Below, piece after piece: positions 16,696-26,800 of a stretch of 64,000 nt of DNA. The position numbers and the translations under genes were made by a program. The notes under the pieces are model-generated. The model ran no database searches and was not told where the DNA came from. It saw only the letters and a program-made list of their open reading frames with translations. The DNA lies in the NCBI GenBank assembly GCA_963677215.1, contig OY781919.1:4092001-4156000 (forward strand). Reading direction: 5' to 3'. Origin of the DNA: G963676795 sp963677215. Lineage in GTDB: Bacteria; Desulfobacterota; Desulfuromonadia; Desulfuromonadales; Geopsychrobacteraceae. Position 1 is the first letter of the stretch, and the number at the start of each line of letters is the position of its first letter.

Positions 16696-18330
16696 ATGAT
16701 CTACCGCCTGCTTTTAGTGCTGTTTACAGCTGTAAGTCTCTGCTCAATCACCGCCACAACCAAGGCCGCAACCCTGGAAACCTATTCCGAATGGAATGGA
16801 TCATCGGCCCTCCAACCGTTTGGTGAAACAAATACCGCAACCTACGGTCAGACCTTCACGGCCTCCGCCGACATGGGGTCCTTAAGCTCCTTCACCTTCT
16901 ATATCAACGATGCTGTCAATCCTGATTATGTCGATTTCAAGGGCTACGTCGCCGGCTGGGACGGTACCAAAGCCACAACGATTCTCTTTACCAGCGCAAG
17001 CATGAGCACCAGCAACAACGGCGGTTCTGACGGTTTTGAGGCGATCACCATCAGCACCGGCGGCGTAAGCCTCACCGCAGGGCAACAGTACGTTGTCTTC
17101 CTCTGCGCTTCGGACGATTTCGACGGAGTCACTGGCACCTCTTCATGGGCAATGGCATCCGATGCTTACGCAGGCGGTGGGTATGTCTACTACAACAATG
17201 GCAGCGACTTCTCGCTACTCACAACATCAACATGGGACTCATTCTCGGCCACGAGTGACTTTGCCTTCATCATGGAATTTCTGGAAGCGCTCCAGGGTCC
17301 GGACAGTGACTTCACCGCACTGCATACGGCGGTACCGCTGGTGGCTGTGGAGAGCGTCTCATCCTTTCACAAGCTTGCCAGCAACAGGCTGTTGCATCTG
17401 CGCACGTCCGGAACCGCGGCATATGCCAAGACCAACCCGTTGGCCGGAAAACAACTGGCCTACAACGGCGATGTCCAGACTTTGCTGCGCACATCTACGG
17501 CTGAGAGAAACAAACACTTCTGGGGCGAGTTTTACGGGACAACAGGTAAGATCGACGGCGATGACACCCTCTCCGGATATGATTACAATACCGGCGGATT
17601 CGTGCTCGGTGCCGATTTCAGAACTCCTCAGGACATCTACCTGGGAGCCTTCGCCGGTATCGGCTCCAGTCGCGGTGAAACAGACATCGAGGACGATTTC
17701 AGCGCGGAAAACTACCAACTCGGTCTGTACGGCACCTACGCGCAAGACTCCTATTTTCTCGATGGCATCTTGTCCTACACAAAAGGAGATTTCAATACGA
17801 AACGTGTCACCACTTCAGGCACCGCCCGCGGCGACTACCAGGGGGACGAATTCGGAGCATCGGTCAAACTCGGCTATATCTTCGCTAAAGACAAGATCAC
17901 CTTTGAACCCTTTGTCGGGTCAGATTATGTCCACATCAGCCAGGAGCATTTTTCCGAGGCGGGTGCCGGCAGCCTCAACATGGCAGTTAACGGACGTGAC
18001 TTTGACTCCTGGAAAGTTCTGGGTGGCTATCGCCTCAGCGCTACCTTTCAACCGAAAAAAGACTCCATCTTTGTCGCTGATTTCAAATGTGCCTTCAAAC
18101 ACGAACTCGCAGATGACAACGATGTTGTAACAACCAACTTCGTCGACTCTCCAGCATCGAGCGATTTTGTCGTCGAAGGCATTGAGGTCAGCCGTTCAAG
18201 CATTGAACTCGGCACCGGCCTGCGCCTGCTGCAAAAAAATAATGTAGACATGAATATCGACCTGGCCACCAATTTCAATGGAGATCAACAGTCCTATAGT
18301 GCGGGGATCGGCATGCAGTACAGTTGGTAA
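16696..18330 (+). CDS. Autotransporter-type outer-membrane beta-barrel protein
   Basis: A 544-residue exported protein. Signal peptide is about residues 1-24, ending T-K-A-A. Residues about 30-195 form a compact domain with the pattern N-T-A-T-Y-G-Q-T-F and a G-G-x-V-Y-Y-N-N-G-S-D-F-S-L-L-T-T-x-T-W-D motif, which I associate with surface proteins that use varied anchors. Residues about 255-544 look like an autotransporter barrel, with alternating aromatic strands and a terminal Y-S-W. The start is placed at 16696 because GGAGG lies 4 bases upstream and the signal peptide begins there. It stands alone, and its ligand or activity is unknown. Confidence 0.82.
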   Translation: MIYRLLLVLFTAVSLCSITATTKAATLETYSEWNGSSALQPFGETNTATYGQTFTASADMGSLSSFTFYINDAVNPDYVDFKGYVAGWDGTKATTILFTSASMSTSNNGGSDGFEAITISTGGVSLTAGQQYVVFLCASDDFDGVTGTSSWAMASDAYAGGGYVYYNNGSDFSLLTTSTWDSFSATSDFAFIMEFLEALQGPDSDFTALHTAVPLVAVESVSSFHKLASNRLLHLRTSGTAAYAKTNPLAGKQLAYNGDVQTLLRTSTAERNKHFWGEFYGTTGKIDGDDTLSGYDYNTGGFVLGADFRTPQDIYLGAFAGIGSSRGETDIEDDFSAENYQLGLYGTYAQDSYFLDGILSYTKGDFNTKRVTTSGTARGDYQGDEFGASVKLGYIFAKDKITFEPFVGSDYVHISQEHFSEAGAGSLNMAVNGRDFDSWKVLGGYRLSATFQPKKDSIFVADFKCAFKHELADDNDVVTTNFVDSPASSDFVVEGIEVSRSSIELGTGLRLLQKNNVDMNIDLATNFNGDQQSYSAGIGMQYSW

Positions 18331-18370
18331 TATCTGCATTGACGTTTACTGCATTACACAGATCACATCC

Positions 18371-18403
18371 AAAGCTCTGGTTCTTGATGAACCAGAGCTT
18401 TCT
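18371..18403 (+). terminator. Terminator after the autotransporter gene
   Basis: A perfect 13-bp stem (18371-18383 with 18389-18401) with a 5-base TTGAT loop and a short T-rich tail. It lies about 40 bases after the autotransporter stop. It is nearly symmetric and could also act on the convergent glycerate kinase transcript. Confidence 0.7.
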
Positions 18404-18550
18404 TTGCTAAGGGCAAGATGTAAAGCAAGGGAATCCAAGACCTATCCAAGCGCAGATTCCGGTGTTTTATCGCACCCCCAAAGCCCTGAACAGAAACCAG
18501 ACAGGCAAAAGTATCCAGTGATTCACAGGGACGACCTGAATGGGCTGGCC

Positions 18551-19687
18551 CTATCCTTTGCCTAGAGCAATAACGGCAGCAACCTGACATGCTGTGATAC
18601 GGATGTTTTTTGGGGCAGCAGCCAAAGCCTGAGTAAGAGAACAGGGCCCCTGAACGACACTGAACAGTGCGCTGATTCCACACTGTCTGACATCCTCCGC
18701 CCCATCTCCCAGGCTGCCGGCAAAGGCGATCACCGGAACCCCATGACAACTGGCAAGTTTGGCCACCCCGGCCGGCGCTTTGCCGTAAACCGTCTGGCCA
18801 TCGATCCTTCCCTCGCCGGTGATCACCAGATCGGCGTCCTTGACTTGCTCTTCAAAACCGATGGCGTCAAGCACGATTGTCACTCCGGGTTTCAGCTTCG
18901 CTCCGAGAAAGGCCAGCAGCGCACCTCCCATCCCGCCGGCAGCACCGGCGCCGGGACAGTCGGCGATATCCTGCCCGAGATCGCGGCGGACAACCGTTGC
19001 GAACCTGGCCAGGCATTTATCCAGCCGTTCAACCATCTCAGCCGTCGCCCCTTTCTGCGGACCGAACACCGCGGAAGCACCATTATCACCGGTCAGCGGA
19101 TTGGTCACATCGCAGGCGACTTCGATACAGGAGTCAGCGATGCGCGGATCGAGACCGCTGATATCGATCCGCTCAAGCATTTCCAGAACGGCGCCACCAA
19201 CTCCGAGTTCCTTTCCGACGCCATCCAGAAATTGAACACCCAGCGCCTGCAACATGCCGACGCCGGCATCATTGGTGGCACTGCCACCGATGCCGATGAT
19301 GAAATGCTTGTAGCCGCTATCCAGAGCGTGACGGATCAGCTCACCGGTCCCGTAACTGGTGGTCAGCAGAGGGTTGCGCTGCTCCGGCGGCACCAGCATC
19401 AACCCGCTGGCTGCGGCCATCTCAATCACAGCTATCCGGCTATCGCCGCAGACACCGTAACGGGCAGAGATCCGGTTGCCGAGCGGAGCTGTCACTTCGG
19501 CCTCGACCAGATGTCCCCCAGTCGCCGCAACCAGAGCATCCACCGTCCCTTCACCGCCATCAGCAATCGGCAGCTTAAGATAATCAGCCTCAGAAAAGAC
19601 CTCTTTGAAACCGGACTCAATTGCCGAGGCAACCTCCAGGGCTGACAAGCTTTCTTTGAATGAATCGGGAGCAATAATAATTTTCAT
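18551..19687 (-). CDS. Glycerate kinase (GarK/GlxK family)
   Basis: A 378-residue class 2 glycerate kinase, which phosphorylates glycerate with ATP. Family blocks are clear: the start M-K-I-I-I-A-P-D-S-F-K-E-S-L-S-A, then P-I-A-D-G-G-E-G-T near residue 46, G-I-G-G-S-A-T-N-D-A-G-V-G near 122-134, and V-I-T-G-E-G-R-I-D-x-Q-T near 286. Upstream reading adds 27 residues with no homology-like pattern, so the start is set at 19687 although no strong ribosome site precedes it. Cytoplasmic. It is divergent from the sensor gene at 19903 and stands alone. Whether the product is 2- or 3-phosphoglycerate cannot be told here. Confidence 0.93.
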   Translation of the reverse strand: MKIIIAPDSFKESLSALEVASAIESGFKEVFSEADYLKLPIADGGEGTVDALVAATGGHLVEAEVTAPLGNRISARYGVCGDSRIAVIEMAAASGLMLVPPEQRNPLLTTSYGTGELIRHALDSGYKHFIIGIGGSATNDAGVGMLQALGVQFLDGVGKELGVGGAVLEMLERIDISGLDPRIADSCIEVACDVTNPLTGDNGASAVFGPQKGATAEMVERLDKCLARFATVVRRDLGQDIADCPGAGAAGGMGGALLAFLGAKLKPGVTIVLDAIGFEEQVKDADLVITGEGRIDGQTVYGKAPAGVAKLASCHGVPVIAFAGSLGDGAEDVRQCGISALFSVVQGPCSLTQALAAAPKNIRITACQVAAVIALGKG

Positions 19688-19902
19688 CGGGCAGACCATT
19701 CGGTTAAAGGCTGGCAAGGCAAGACCAAAGTTCTTTCTCATCATAGCGCATGTACAGTTTGAGCTCAAAACCTGGTGAATTCCTTAGTCACTCGACGCCA
19801 CCCGTTCAGAAAAAATGGCTATCGCGACAACAGGCTCTCTCAGCTATAATTAAACAATGTAATTTCCATTTATCTGGATATTTTCTTGATAAAGGTCCGC
19901 AA

Positions 19903-21672
19903 ATGAAGCAGACGTCTTACATCATTGCCTTTTTCTGCCTCTTGCTGTTTGTCGCCTGCCCTCTGGCCGCACATGCTGAAACGGTGCGACCAAAACCACA
20001 ACATACTCCACTGAGTATCCTGGTCATTTCATCCCATGGCAAGGATTTCCCTTCTCAGTATGCCCTGGAAAATGGACTCAGAAAGGTCCTCGACGAACAG
20101 AATACGAATTACGATCTCTATTTTGAATTCATGTTCGCGCCTCGCAAGAAACTCGAAGATTTCCAAGAAGTTTTCAACAACTACCTGGAAGAAAAATACC
20201 GGTCCGTGCGGATCGATTTCCTGGTCGGCTGGGCCGATGAGGCCAATATCTTCTTGACCCGTTATCCGGAACTACTTTCCCAGGCAAAAAGAATCTATCT
20301 CCAGAAACCCAAAGGGCTGAAACTTTCCACGAGAAATCTCTACGCAGTTGTTGATTTGAAAACGAACTATCACAGTTCTCTAGAAAAGATGCTTTTTGTT
20401 GAAGACCCGCAACGGCTTCTGGTTATCGGCTCGGCCCAAAATGATTATGCCCGGGCGAGGGTCAATGATTTTCAAAACACATTCAATGCGATCAACCCGG
20501 AAATCGTTGTTGAGTATTTGATCGATTTACCGCTACCAGAATTAGTCGAACGCCTGGCTAAAGAACCACGCAGTAAAACAGCAGCAGTCTATCTGCCGAT
20601 TTTCTATGACGAGAACAATAGACCGACTACCCCCTTTGCCATAGCAAAGAGGCTGGCCGAAAGATCAAATATTCCGATCTATTCTTTCTGGGAAAGTTTG
20701 ATGAACAGCGGACTGGTTGGCGGCTATATCGTCAGCCAGGAGCTCTTTGGTGAAATACTGGGAAACACCATTCTTACCCCTCCGGAACAGATTGCCATCG
20801 ACCTGCCACCGATGCGCGAGATCTATGACTGGACCGCCATTGAACGCTGGGATATAGACCAGGATAAAATTCCACGGGATGCCCAGATCATCCATCCGCC
20901 GCCAAAACTCCTGAAAGAATATTACCCGCATATCATCATTGGAATTGCCTTTATTGTTCTGCAGATGTTTTTCATCGCCCACCTGATCCTCAACCGGCGC
21001 AAACGACTCAAGGCTGAGCAGGATTTACAAAAGCATCAGGAGCAGCTGGAACAGTTGGTCACAGAACGAACCAACGAACTGTCCGACTCATACCGGGAAC
21101 TCGAAGAAAGCCAGGAGCGCTTCCGCAGCCTGTCCGATGCGGCTGTTGAGGGGTTGGCCTTCATCAGCGAAGGGCGGATCATCGAGATCAACAAAGCGAT
21201 GGCCAACATCGTTGAATCCCCCCTCAAAGAAGTCATCGGTCGCAATGTGCTTGATTTTATCGCCCCTGAGCAGCAGGAGATCGTGCAAAACAATATTCTC
21301 AGCGACTACCAGCTCCCTTACGAAACCCTGCTCGTCAACCAAAAGAGGGAGGCTTTTCCGGTCAGTATTCAGGGCAGAACCTTCACCTCTGGCGGAAAAC
21401 AGGTCAGGGTCGCCGCAGTACGCGATCTGCGCGAGCTGAAGACCGCAGAAGAAGAGATCAAAACCCTCCAGGGGATTCTGCCGATCTGCTCCTCCTGCAA
21501 GAAGATCCGCGATGATCAAGGTTACTGGAGCCAGCTCGAGGACTATATCCAGCACCACAGTGATGCGATTTTCTCCCACGGCTTATGCAATGAATGTACG
21601 AAAGAACTGTATGGAGATGAGCCCTGGTACAAAAAGCTCGATGATAAGTTCAAAAAAGAAGACCCTGAGTAA
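19903..21672 (+). CDS. Periplasmic-sensor PAS protein with C-terminal Cys motif
   Basis: A 589-residue membrane protein. Signal peptide is about residues 1-26; residues about 35-330 are an ABC substrate-binding-like periplasmic sensor domain. A membrane span follows (about 346-366), then a coiled coil (about 370-410) and one PAS domain (about 412-520). The C-terminus has the block ILPICSSCKKIRDDQGYW and later L-C-N-E-C, a CxxC...CxxC set that may bind zinc. There is no kinase, GGDEF or output domain beyond this block. The start at 19903 is chosen for the signal peptide and the nearby AAAGG. The N-terminal sensor resembles that of the hybrid kinase at 48799-51489. Confidence 0.8.
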   Translation: MKQTSYIIAFFCLLLFVACPLAAHAETVRPKPQHTPLSILVISSHGKDFPSQYALENGLRKVLDEQNTNYDLYFEFMFAPRKKLEDFQEVFNNYLEEKYRSVRIDFLVGWADEANIFLTRYPELLSQAKRIYLQKPKGLKLSTRNLYAVVDLKTNYHSSLEKMLFVEDPQRLLVIGSAQNDYARARVNDFQNTFNAINPEIVVEYLIDLPLPELVERLAKEPRSKTAAVYLPIFYDENNRPTTPFAIAKRLAERSNIPIYSFWESLMNSGLVGGYIVSQELFGEILGNTILTPPEQIAIDLPPMREIYDWTAIERWDIDQDKIPRDAQIIHPPPKLLKEYYPHIIIGIAFIVLQMFFIAHLILNRRKRLKAEQDLQKHQEQLEQLVTERTNELSDSYRELEESQERFRSLSDAAVEGLAFISEGRIIEINKAMANIVESPLKEVIGRNVLDFIAPEQQEIVQNNILSDYQLPYETLLVNQKREAFPVSIQGRTFTSGGKQVRVAAVRDLRELKTAEEEIKTLQGILPICSSCKKIRDDQGYWSQLEDYIQHHSDAIFSHGLCNECTKELYGDEPWYKKLDDKFKKEDPE

Positions 21673-21708
21673 TCGTTTCAGGGTCCCGTCGTTGTTTCAA
21701 AAAGATCG

Positions 21709-22038
21709 CTATGCCCCGCCGGAAAAAAATTTCAACCCGATCAGGGACAAAATCAGAATCGAAATAAAAAATAAGCGACTGAAATTGGCCGGGTCACCGT
21801 AGATCAGGATACCGATGATCACGGTGCCGATCGAACCGATTCCGGTCCAGACCGCATAAGCGGTGCCGATCGGGATCGACTGCATCGCCCGTGAAAGAAA
21901 GAACAGGCTGAAGAAAACCCCGGCGGCAAAACCGGTAAGCGGCACAATCCGGGTGAAGTTATCCGAGGCCTTCAGGCAGACGGCGAAAAGAACCTCGAAC
22001 AACCCGGCAATGACAATATAGAACCAGCCCATGGCCAT
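21709..22038 (-). CDS. SMR transporter, probable guanidinium exporter (Gdx/SugE type)
   Basis: A 109-residue four-span small multidrug resistance protein. It carries the membrane-embedded Glu of the family in I-A-G-L-F-E-V-L-F-A near residue 15, and the G-T-A-Y-A-V-W-T-G-I-G-S block (about 58-69) typical of the SugE/Gdx branch rather than EmrE. Gdx proteins exchange guanidinium for protons. It is the last gene of a guanidine-riboswitch operon and overlaps the allophanate hydrolase stop, which strongly supports the guanidinium substrate. The start could be ATG 22038 or ATG 22032; the former is closer to a weak AGGG site. Confidence 0.88.
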   Translation of the reverse strand: MAMGWFYIVIAGLFEVLFAVCLKASDNFTRIVPLTGFAAGVFFSLFFLSRAMQSIPIGTAYAVWTGIGSIGTVIIGILIYGDPANFSRLFFISILILSLIGLKFFSGGA

Positions 22039-22045
22039 AATCTTG

Positions 22046-23854
22046 TTAACCCTGCTGCGCAGCCAGGTAGTTGCGCCAGCCCCCAAACGAGGTGATATCG
22101 AGCGCCCCCGCTATAGCCCAGGGCTCACAGATAAAGCCTTTGACGCAGCTTCCGTCACAGAGGGTCAGGCTACCGATCCCCAGGGGGGACGGCACCTCGG
22201 CAGTAAACTCGCCGAACGCGGCGGCACTGAGCTGCCAGACCTCGACTTCAAGCCCATCACCGTTAAATCCCGGTTCACGGATCAACCCCGGTTTGGCCGG
22301 CACGGTCCCGCTTAAGGCATAGAGGCGGTAGTCGGCGACGGTGCGGGTGGTTTTGAGCAGCTTGCCACCACGGCTGGTCAGTTGATGATTGAGCGGCTGA
22401 CCGCTCAAGTGGGCACCGACCACGGCCAGTTCGATCAACTCATCGTTTTGCGGCCCAGCCAGGCGAGATTCAGCGCAAAGCGGCAGAGCGGTGCCGCCGA
22501 TTTGCACTTCGCCACAACTGCGGTGGAGGCGATCGGCCAGCACGGCCAGGCTATCGTCACAGAAGGCCCGGGCAATCAGGGTCACACCGAATGGCAAGCC
22601 GTTGCCGGGACGGATACCTGCCGGTACCGCGACGGCGCAGTAATCGAGCAGGTTGACGAAGTTGGTATAGGTCCCGAAACGGCTGTTGAGACCGATCGGA
22701 TCGCTCGCCATCTCGGCGACGCTATAGGTCGTCGGCGAGGTCGGCAAGAGCAGCAGGTCGATGCCGTCCCACTGGCGCTCACAGATCTTCTCCAGGGTCC
22801 GTAAGCGGTACTGGCCGTTGAAGGCGTCAACCGCACTGTATTTCAAGCCCCCCTCGATGATCGTGCGCACCGTCGGGTCGAGAGCCTCAGGCTGTTCGAG
22901 GAGAAAATCCTTGATCGCCGCGGTCCGTTCGGCGACCCAGGGACCGTTGTAGAGCAATTCGGCGCTCTGCTTGAACGGTCGATAGTCGATCTCAACCGCT
23001 ACCCCGCCCAGCGCCTTTAGTCGCTCGATACTCTCGGCATAGAGCGCAGCGGCCTCTTGATCACCAAAAAATTCGCGCTGCTCTTCAGCGAGAATGCCGA
23101 AAGTGAAAGTTTCCAGCTGCAGCGGCTGAGCCTCCATCTGCCGCGAGAAAGGATCGCGCAGATCAAAGCCCTGCATCGTCCGCCGCACCAGGTCGGCTTC
23201 GCCGCAGCTGGCGGCAAAGACGGTGATACAGTCGACCGAACGACAGGCCGGCACCAGGCCGGAGTTGCTGACCAGCCCCTTGGTCGGCTTGACCCCGACG
23301 ATGTTGTTGAAGGCCGCCGGAACGCGGCCGCTGCCGGCGGTATCCGTCCCAAGCGAAAAGCTGACCAGACCGGCACCGACGGCTACGCCGGAGCCGGAGC
23401 TGGAACCGCCGGAGACGTAGTCACTGTTGAAAACGGAGCGCGGCGCACCGTACGGAGAACGGGTGCCGACCAGCCCGGTGGCGAACTGGTCGAGATTGGT
23501 CTTGCCGATCAGGATCGCCCCGGCCTCGAGCAGCTTACAGACAACAAAAGCATCTTCCTGCGGCTCATAAGCGTAGGCCGGACAACCGGCCGTGGTCGCA
23601 AAGCCGAGGCAGTCGATGTTGTCCTTGACGGCGAACGGAATACCGTAGAGCGGCAGGGTCTCAAGGCCATCTGGAATCGCCATCAGAGCGCGGGCACGCT
23701 CAAGCAGCTGATCACGGCTGGCGCGACTGATCCAAACCGCCTTATCGGCGTAAGTCTCGCAGCGTCTGATGACCTCATCAACCAGCTCAACAGGGGTCAG
23801 GCCGCTCCGGTAGGCCTTGTGCAACAGGGGGATTTCCAAGCTCATGATCTGCAT
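22046..23854 (-). CDS. atzF: Allophanate hydrolase
   Basis: A 602-residue amidase-signature enzyme that hydrolyses allophanate to ammonia and CO2. The catalytic triad is visible: Lys in P-F-A-V-K-D-N near residue 75, cis-Ser in S-G-G-S-S-S-G-S-G near 150, and nucleophile Ser in G-T-D-T-A-G-S-G-R-V-P near 175. Residues about 470-602 form the extra C-terminal domain typical of AtzF/DUR2 (including G-G-W-R-N-Y near the end). GGAAGAGG lies before ATG 23854 in the tail of the carboxylase gene, one base away. Cytoplasmic; last catabolic step of the guanidine operon. Confidence 0.96.
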   Translation of the reverse strand: MQIMSLEIPLLHKAYRSGLTPVELVDEVIRRCETYADKAVWISRASRDQLLERARALMAIPDGLETLPLYGIPFAVKDNIDCLGFATTAGCPAYAYEPQEDAFVVCKLLEAGAILIGKTNLDQFATGLVGTRSPYGAPRSVFNSDYVSGGSSSGSGVAVGAGLVSFSLGTDTAGSGRVPAAFNNIVGVKPTKGLVSNSGLVPACRSVDCITVFAASCGEADLVRRTMQGFDLRDPFSRQMEAQPLQLETFTFGILAEEQREFFGDQEAAALYAESIERLKALGGVAVEIDYRPFKQSAELLYNGPWVAERTAAIKDFLLEQPEALDPTVRTIIEGGLKYSAVDAFNGQYRLRTLEKICERQWDGIDLLLLPTSPTTYSVAEMASDPIGLNSRFGTYTNFVNLLDYCAVAVPAGIRPGNGLPFGVTLIARAFCDDSLAVLADRLHRSCGEVQIGGTALPLCAESRLAGPQNDELIELAVVGAHLSGQPLNHQLTSRGGKLLKTTRTVADYRLYALSGTVPAKPGLIREPGFNGDGLEVEVWQLSAAAFGEFTAEVPSPLGIGSLTLCDGSCVKGFICEPWAIAGALDITSFGGWRNYLAAQQG

Positions 23855-23855
23855 C

Positions 23856-26800
23856 TTACACCTCTTCCAGAATAGCGACGCTCTGGCCGGCCTGTAGTGC
23901 CTGCCCGGACTGACAGAGCAGTTCGCGAACGATACCGCCCTTGTGCGCCTTGATTTCCAGCTCCATCTTCATCGATTCGACAACCAGCAATACCTGACCA
24001 GCCTCGATCCTGTCACCGGCCTGCACCTTGATCTGCCAAACATTGCCCGGCACCAGGGCCGGTGCAGCGAAACAGCCGGCCGGGATGGTGACCGGTTCCG
24101 CTTCCTGCGGGGCAAGATCAGGCTCAGCCATCACCTCACTCAAGCCCAGCTCTTTCCAGCGCTGACGTTCGGCCTCGAAGGAACTCTGCTGCTGCTGTTT
24201 GAAGGCGGCAATCGACTCCTTGTTATCGACGAGGAACTGGTTGTAGTCCTTGAGACTGAACTCTTCCTGTTCGATGCGCAGCGGATAATCCCCTTGCGGG
24301 AAACGGTCGCGGGCATCGAGCAGCTCCTCGGCCGAAACCGGGAAGAAGCGGATGCGATCGAAGAACTGCAGCAACCAGGGCTTGCCCTGCGGGAAACACT
24401 CGGTCGAGCGGAAGCGGTTCCACATCTGGATCGTGCGGCCGACGAACTGGTAACCGCCCGGACCTTCCATGCCGTAGACACAGAGGTAGGCACCGCCGAT
24501 ACCGACGGCGTTCTCCGGCGTCCAGGTGCGTGCCGGGTTGTACTTGGTGGTGACCAAGCGCTGACGCGGATCGACTGGCGTCGCCACCGGGGCACCGAGG
24601 TAAACATCGCCAAGGCCGAGAACCATGTAGTCGGCGTTGAAGACGACATCCTTGACCGCCTGCTCGTCCTTGAGGCCGTTTATACGGCGGATGAACTCGA
24701 TGTTCGACGGACACCAGGGCGCTTCAGGGTAAACCAGCTCCTGGTACTTGCGGATCGCCAACCGGGTCTGCTCGTCATCCCAGGAGAGCGGCAGGTAGAC
24801 GGTGCGGCTGGGGACAACAATCTCGTCGATCGCCGGCAACTCAAGTTCTGCCGTCTTGAGGATATCGAGCAGCTTGGCGCAGGGGAGCAGCCGGCTGTCG
24901 TAGTGAATCTGCAGGGAACGGATCCCCGGGGTCAGGTCGATAATCCCGGCGATGCGATTGGCCTCAATCCACTGCTGCAGGGTGTGAACACGGAAACGCA
25001 GGTTGAGGTCGAGCTGCGCTTCGCCGAACTCGATCAGCAGGTAGTCGTCACCACAGCGCCGGTAACAGGTCGCGATATCGCCGACCGCGCCCTGACGCAG
25101 GATCGGGCTGCTCAAACCGGTCAGCTTACTCATGACCAGCGGAGCCGTCGGCTTCAGCTTCTCCAGCGCGCGATCCTGCTCGCGGCGCAAAACGGTCGCA
25201 TCCTCTTCACTGACCTGGACGAAACTGACCTTGTCGCCCGGCTTGAGCTGGCCGATCTTCCACAGGTCGGCCTGGATGATCGTCACCGGGCATACGAAAC
25301 CGCCCAGGCTTGGACCGTCCGGACCGAGAATGATCGGCATGTCGCCGGTAAAGTCGACGGTGCCGATGGCGTATGCGTTATCATGAATGTTCGACGGATG
25401 AAGGCCGGCCTCACCGCCATCTTCGCGCGCCCACTTCGGCTTCGGCCCGATCAGCCGTACCCCGGTGCGAGCGCTGTTGAAATGGACCTCGTAATCGGTG
25501 GCGAAGAAGGTCTCGATATCTTCAGGGGTGAAGAAATCGGGGGCGCCATGGGGGCCGTAGAAGACCTTGAGGGTCCAGTTGCGGGTCAACTCCGGCAACA
25601 GCTCGGCGGCAACCTCTTCAATCACCGGTCCGGTTGCACCGCTGGTCGCGATGCGCAGCACGTCGCCCGCCTTTAACACCGCGGTACCGTGGCCACCGAA
25701 ACGCCCCAGGCTGAAGGTCGACTTGCTGCCCAGGTAATCGGGCGCGTCAAAACCGTTGCGCACCGCTAGGTAGCTGCGCTGACCTGCACCTTCGATCTCG
25801 GCCAGTTCCAGGGTCTGGCCAGGCATGACCCTGACCGGCTGCCACGGGCGCAGCGGCTCGCTGTCGAGCAGTGCGCGCATCGGCGCCCCGCCCAGGGCGA
25901 TGACGGTCTCGCAGTTAAAGACCAGGACCGGTCCGGTCAGGGTCAGTTCCAAAGCGCAGGCCCCTTCCGGGTTACCGACGATGCGGTTGAGCAGCCGGAA
26001 GGAGTAGTGATCCATCGGCCCGCTCGGCGGCACGCCGATATTCCAGTAACCGAGTCGCCCCGGGTAATCCTGCAGACTGCTCTGAGCCCCCGGCAGGACG
26101 ACATCGACGGTCTGCGCCCGGTAGGCCAGCTGATCGAGGACCTTGGTGTAGACCTCCCCTTTGCCGAACAGCTCCGTCTCGCTGATCTGCGCCAGGTAGG
26201 CCAGGTTGGTCTCGATGCCGTAGATGGCACTCTTTTTCAGCGCCTGCTGGAGCTTGGCGACTGCCTCGCCACGGTCCCTGCCCTTGACGATCAGCTTGGC
26301 CAGCAGCGGGTCGTAAAACGGCGAGATCTCGCTGCCGGTCGCCACCCAGCCGTCAACCCGGCAGGAGTCCGGGAAGGCGACATGGGTCAGGGTCCCGGAG
26401 CTCGGCTGAAAATCCTTGCCAGGATCCTCGGCATAGATCCGCACCTCGATCGCCGCCCCCGCAGACTGCAGCTTGACGCTGCTCAAATCCGGCAGCTCGC
26501 CGGCCGCCTGGAGGATCATCCATTCGACCAGGTCGACGCCGAAGACCTCTTCGGTGACACCATGCTCGACTTGCAGGCGGGTGTTGACCTCGAGGAAGTA
26601 AACCTCGCCGCTCGCGGTATCATAGATGAATTCGACGGTTCCGGCGGACGCGTAGTTGACCGCTTTAGCCAGTTCTACGGCATAGCCGGCCAGCTGCTGG
26701 CGCTGCAAATCGCTCAAACCCGGCGCCGGGGTCTCTTCGACGACCTTCTGGTTACGCCGCTGCAGAGAGCAGTCGCGTTCACCGAGCGCAACGACCTGCC

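Noticed and set aside
23057..23875. Plus-strand open frame of 272 codons opposite allophanate hydrolase.
   Set aside because: Antisense shadow of a gene with a full catalytic triad; no independent support.
23943..25676. Long plus-strand open frame of 577 codons opposite the carboxylase gene.
   Set aside because: It is a shadow of the codon pattern of the real minus-strand gene, has no recognisable domain and no ribosome site.
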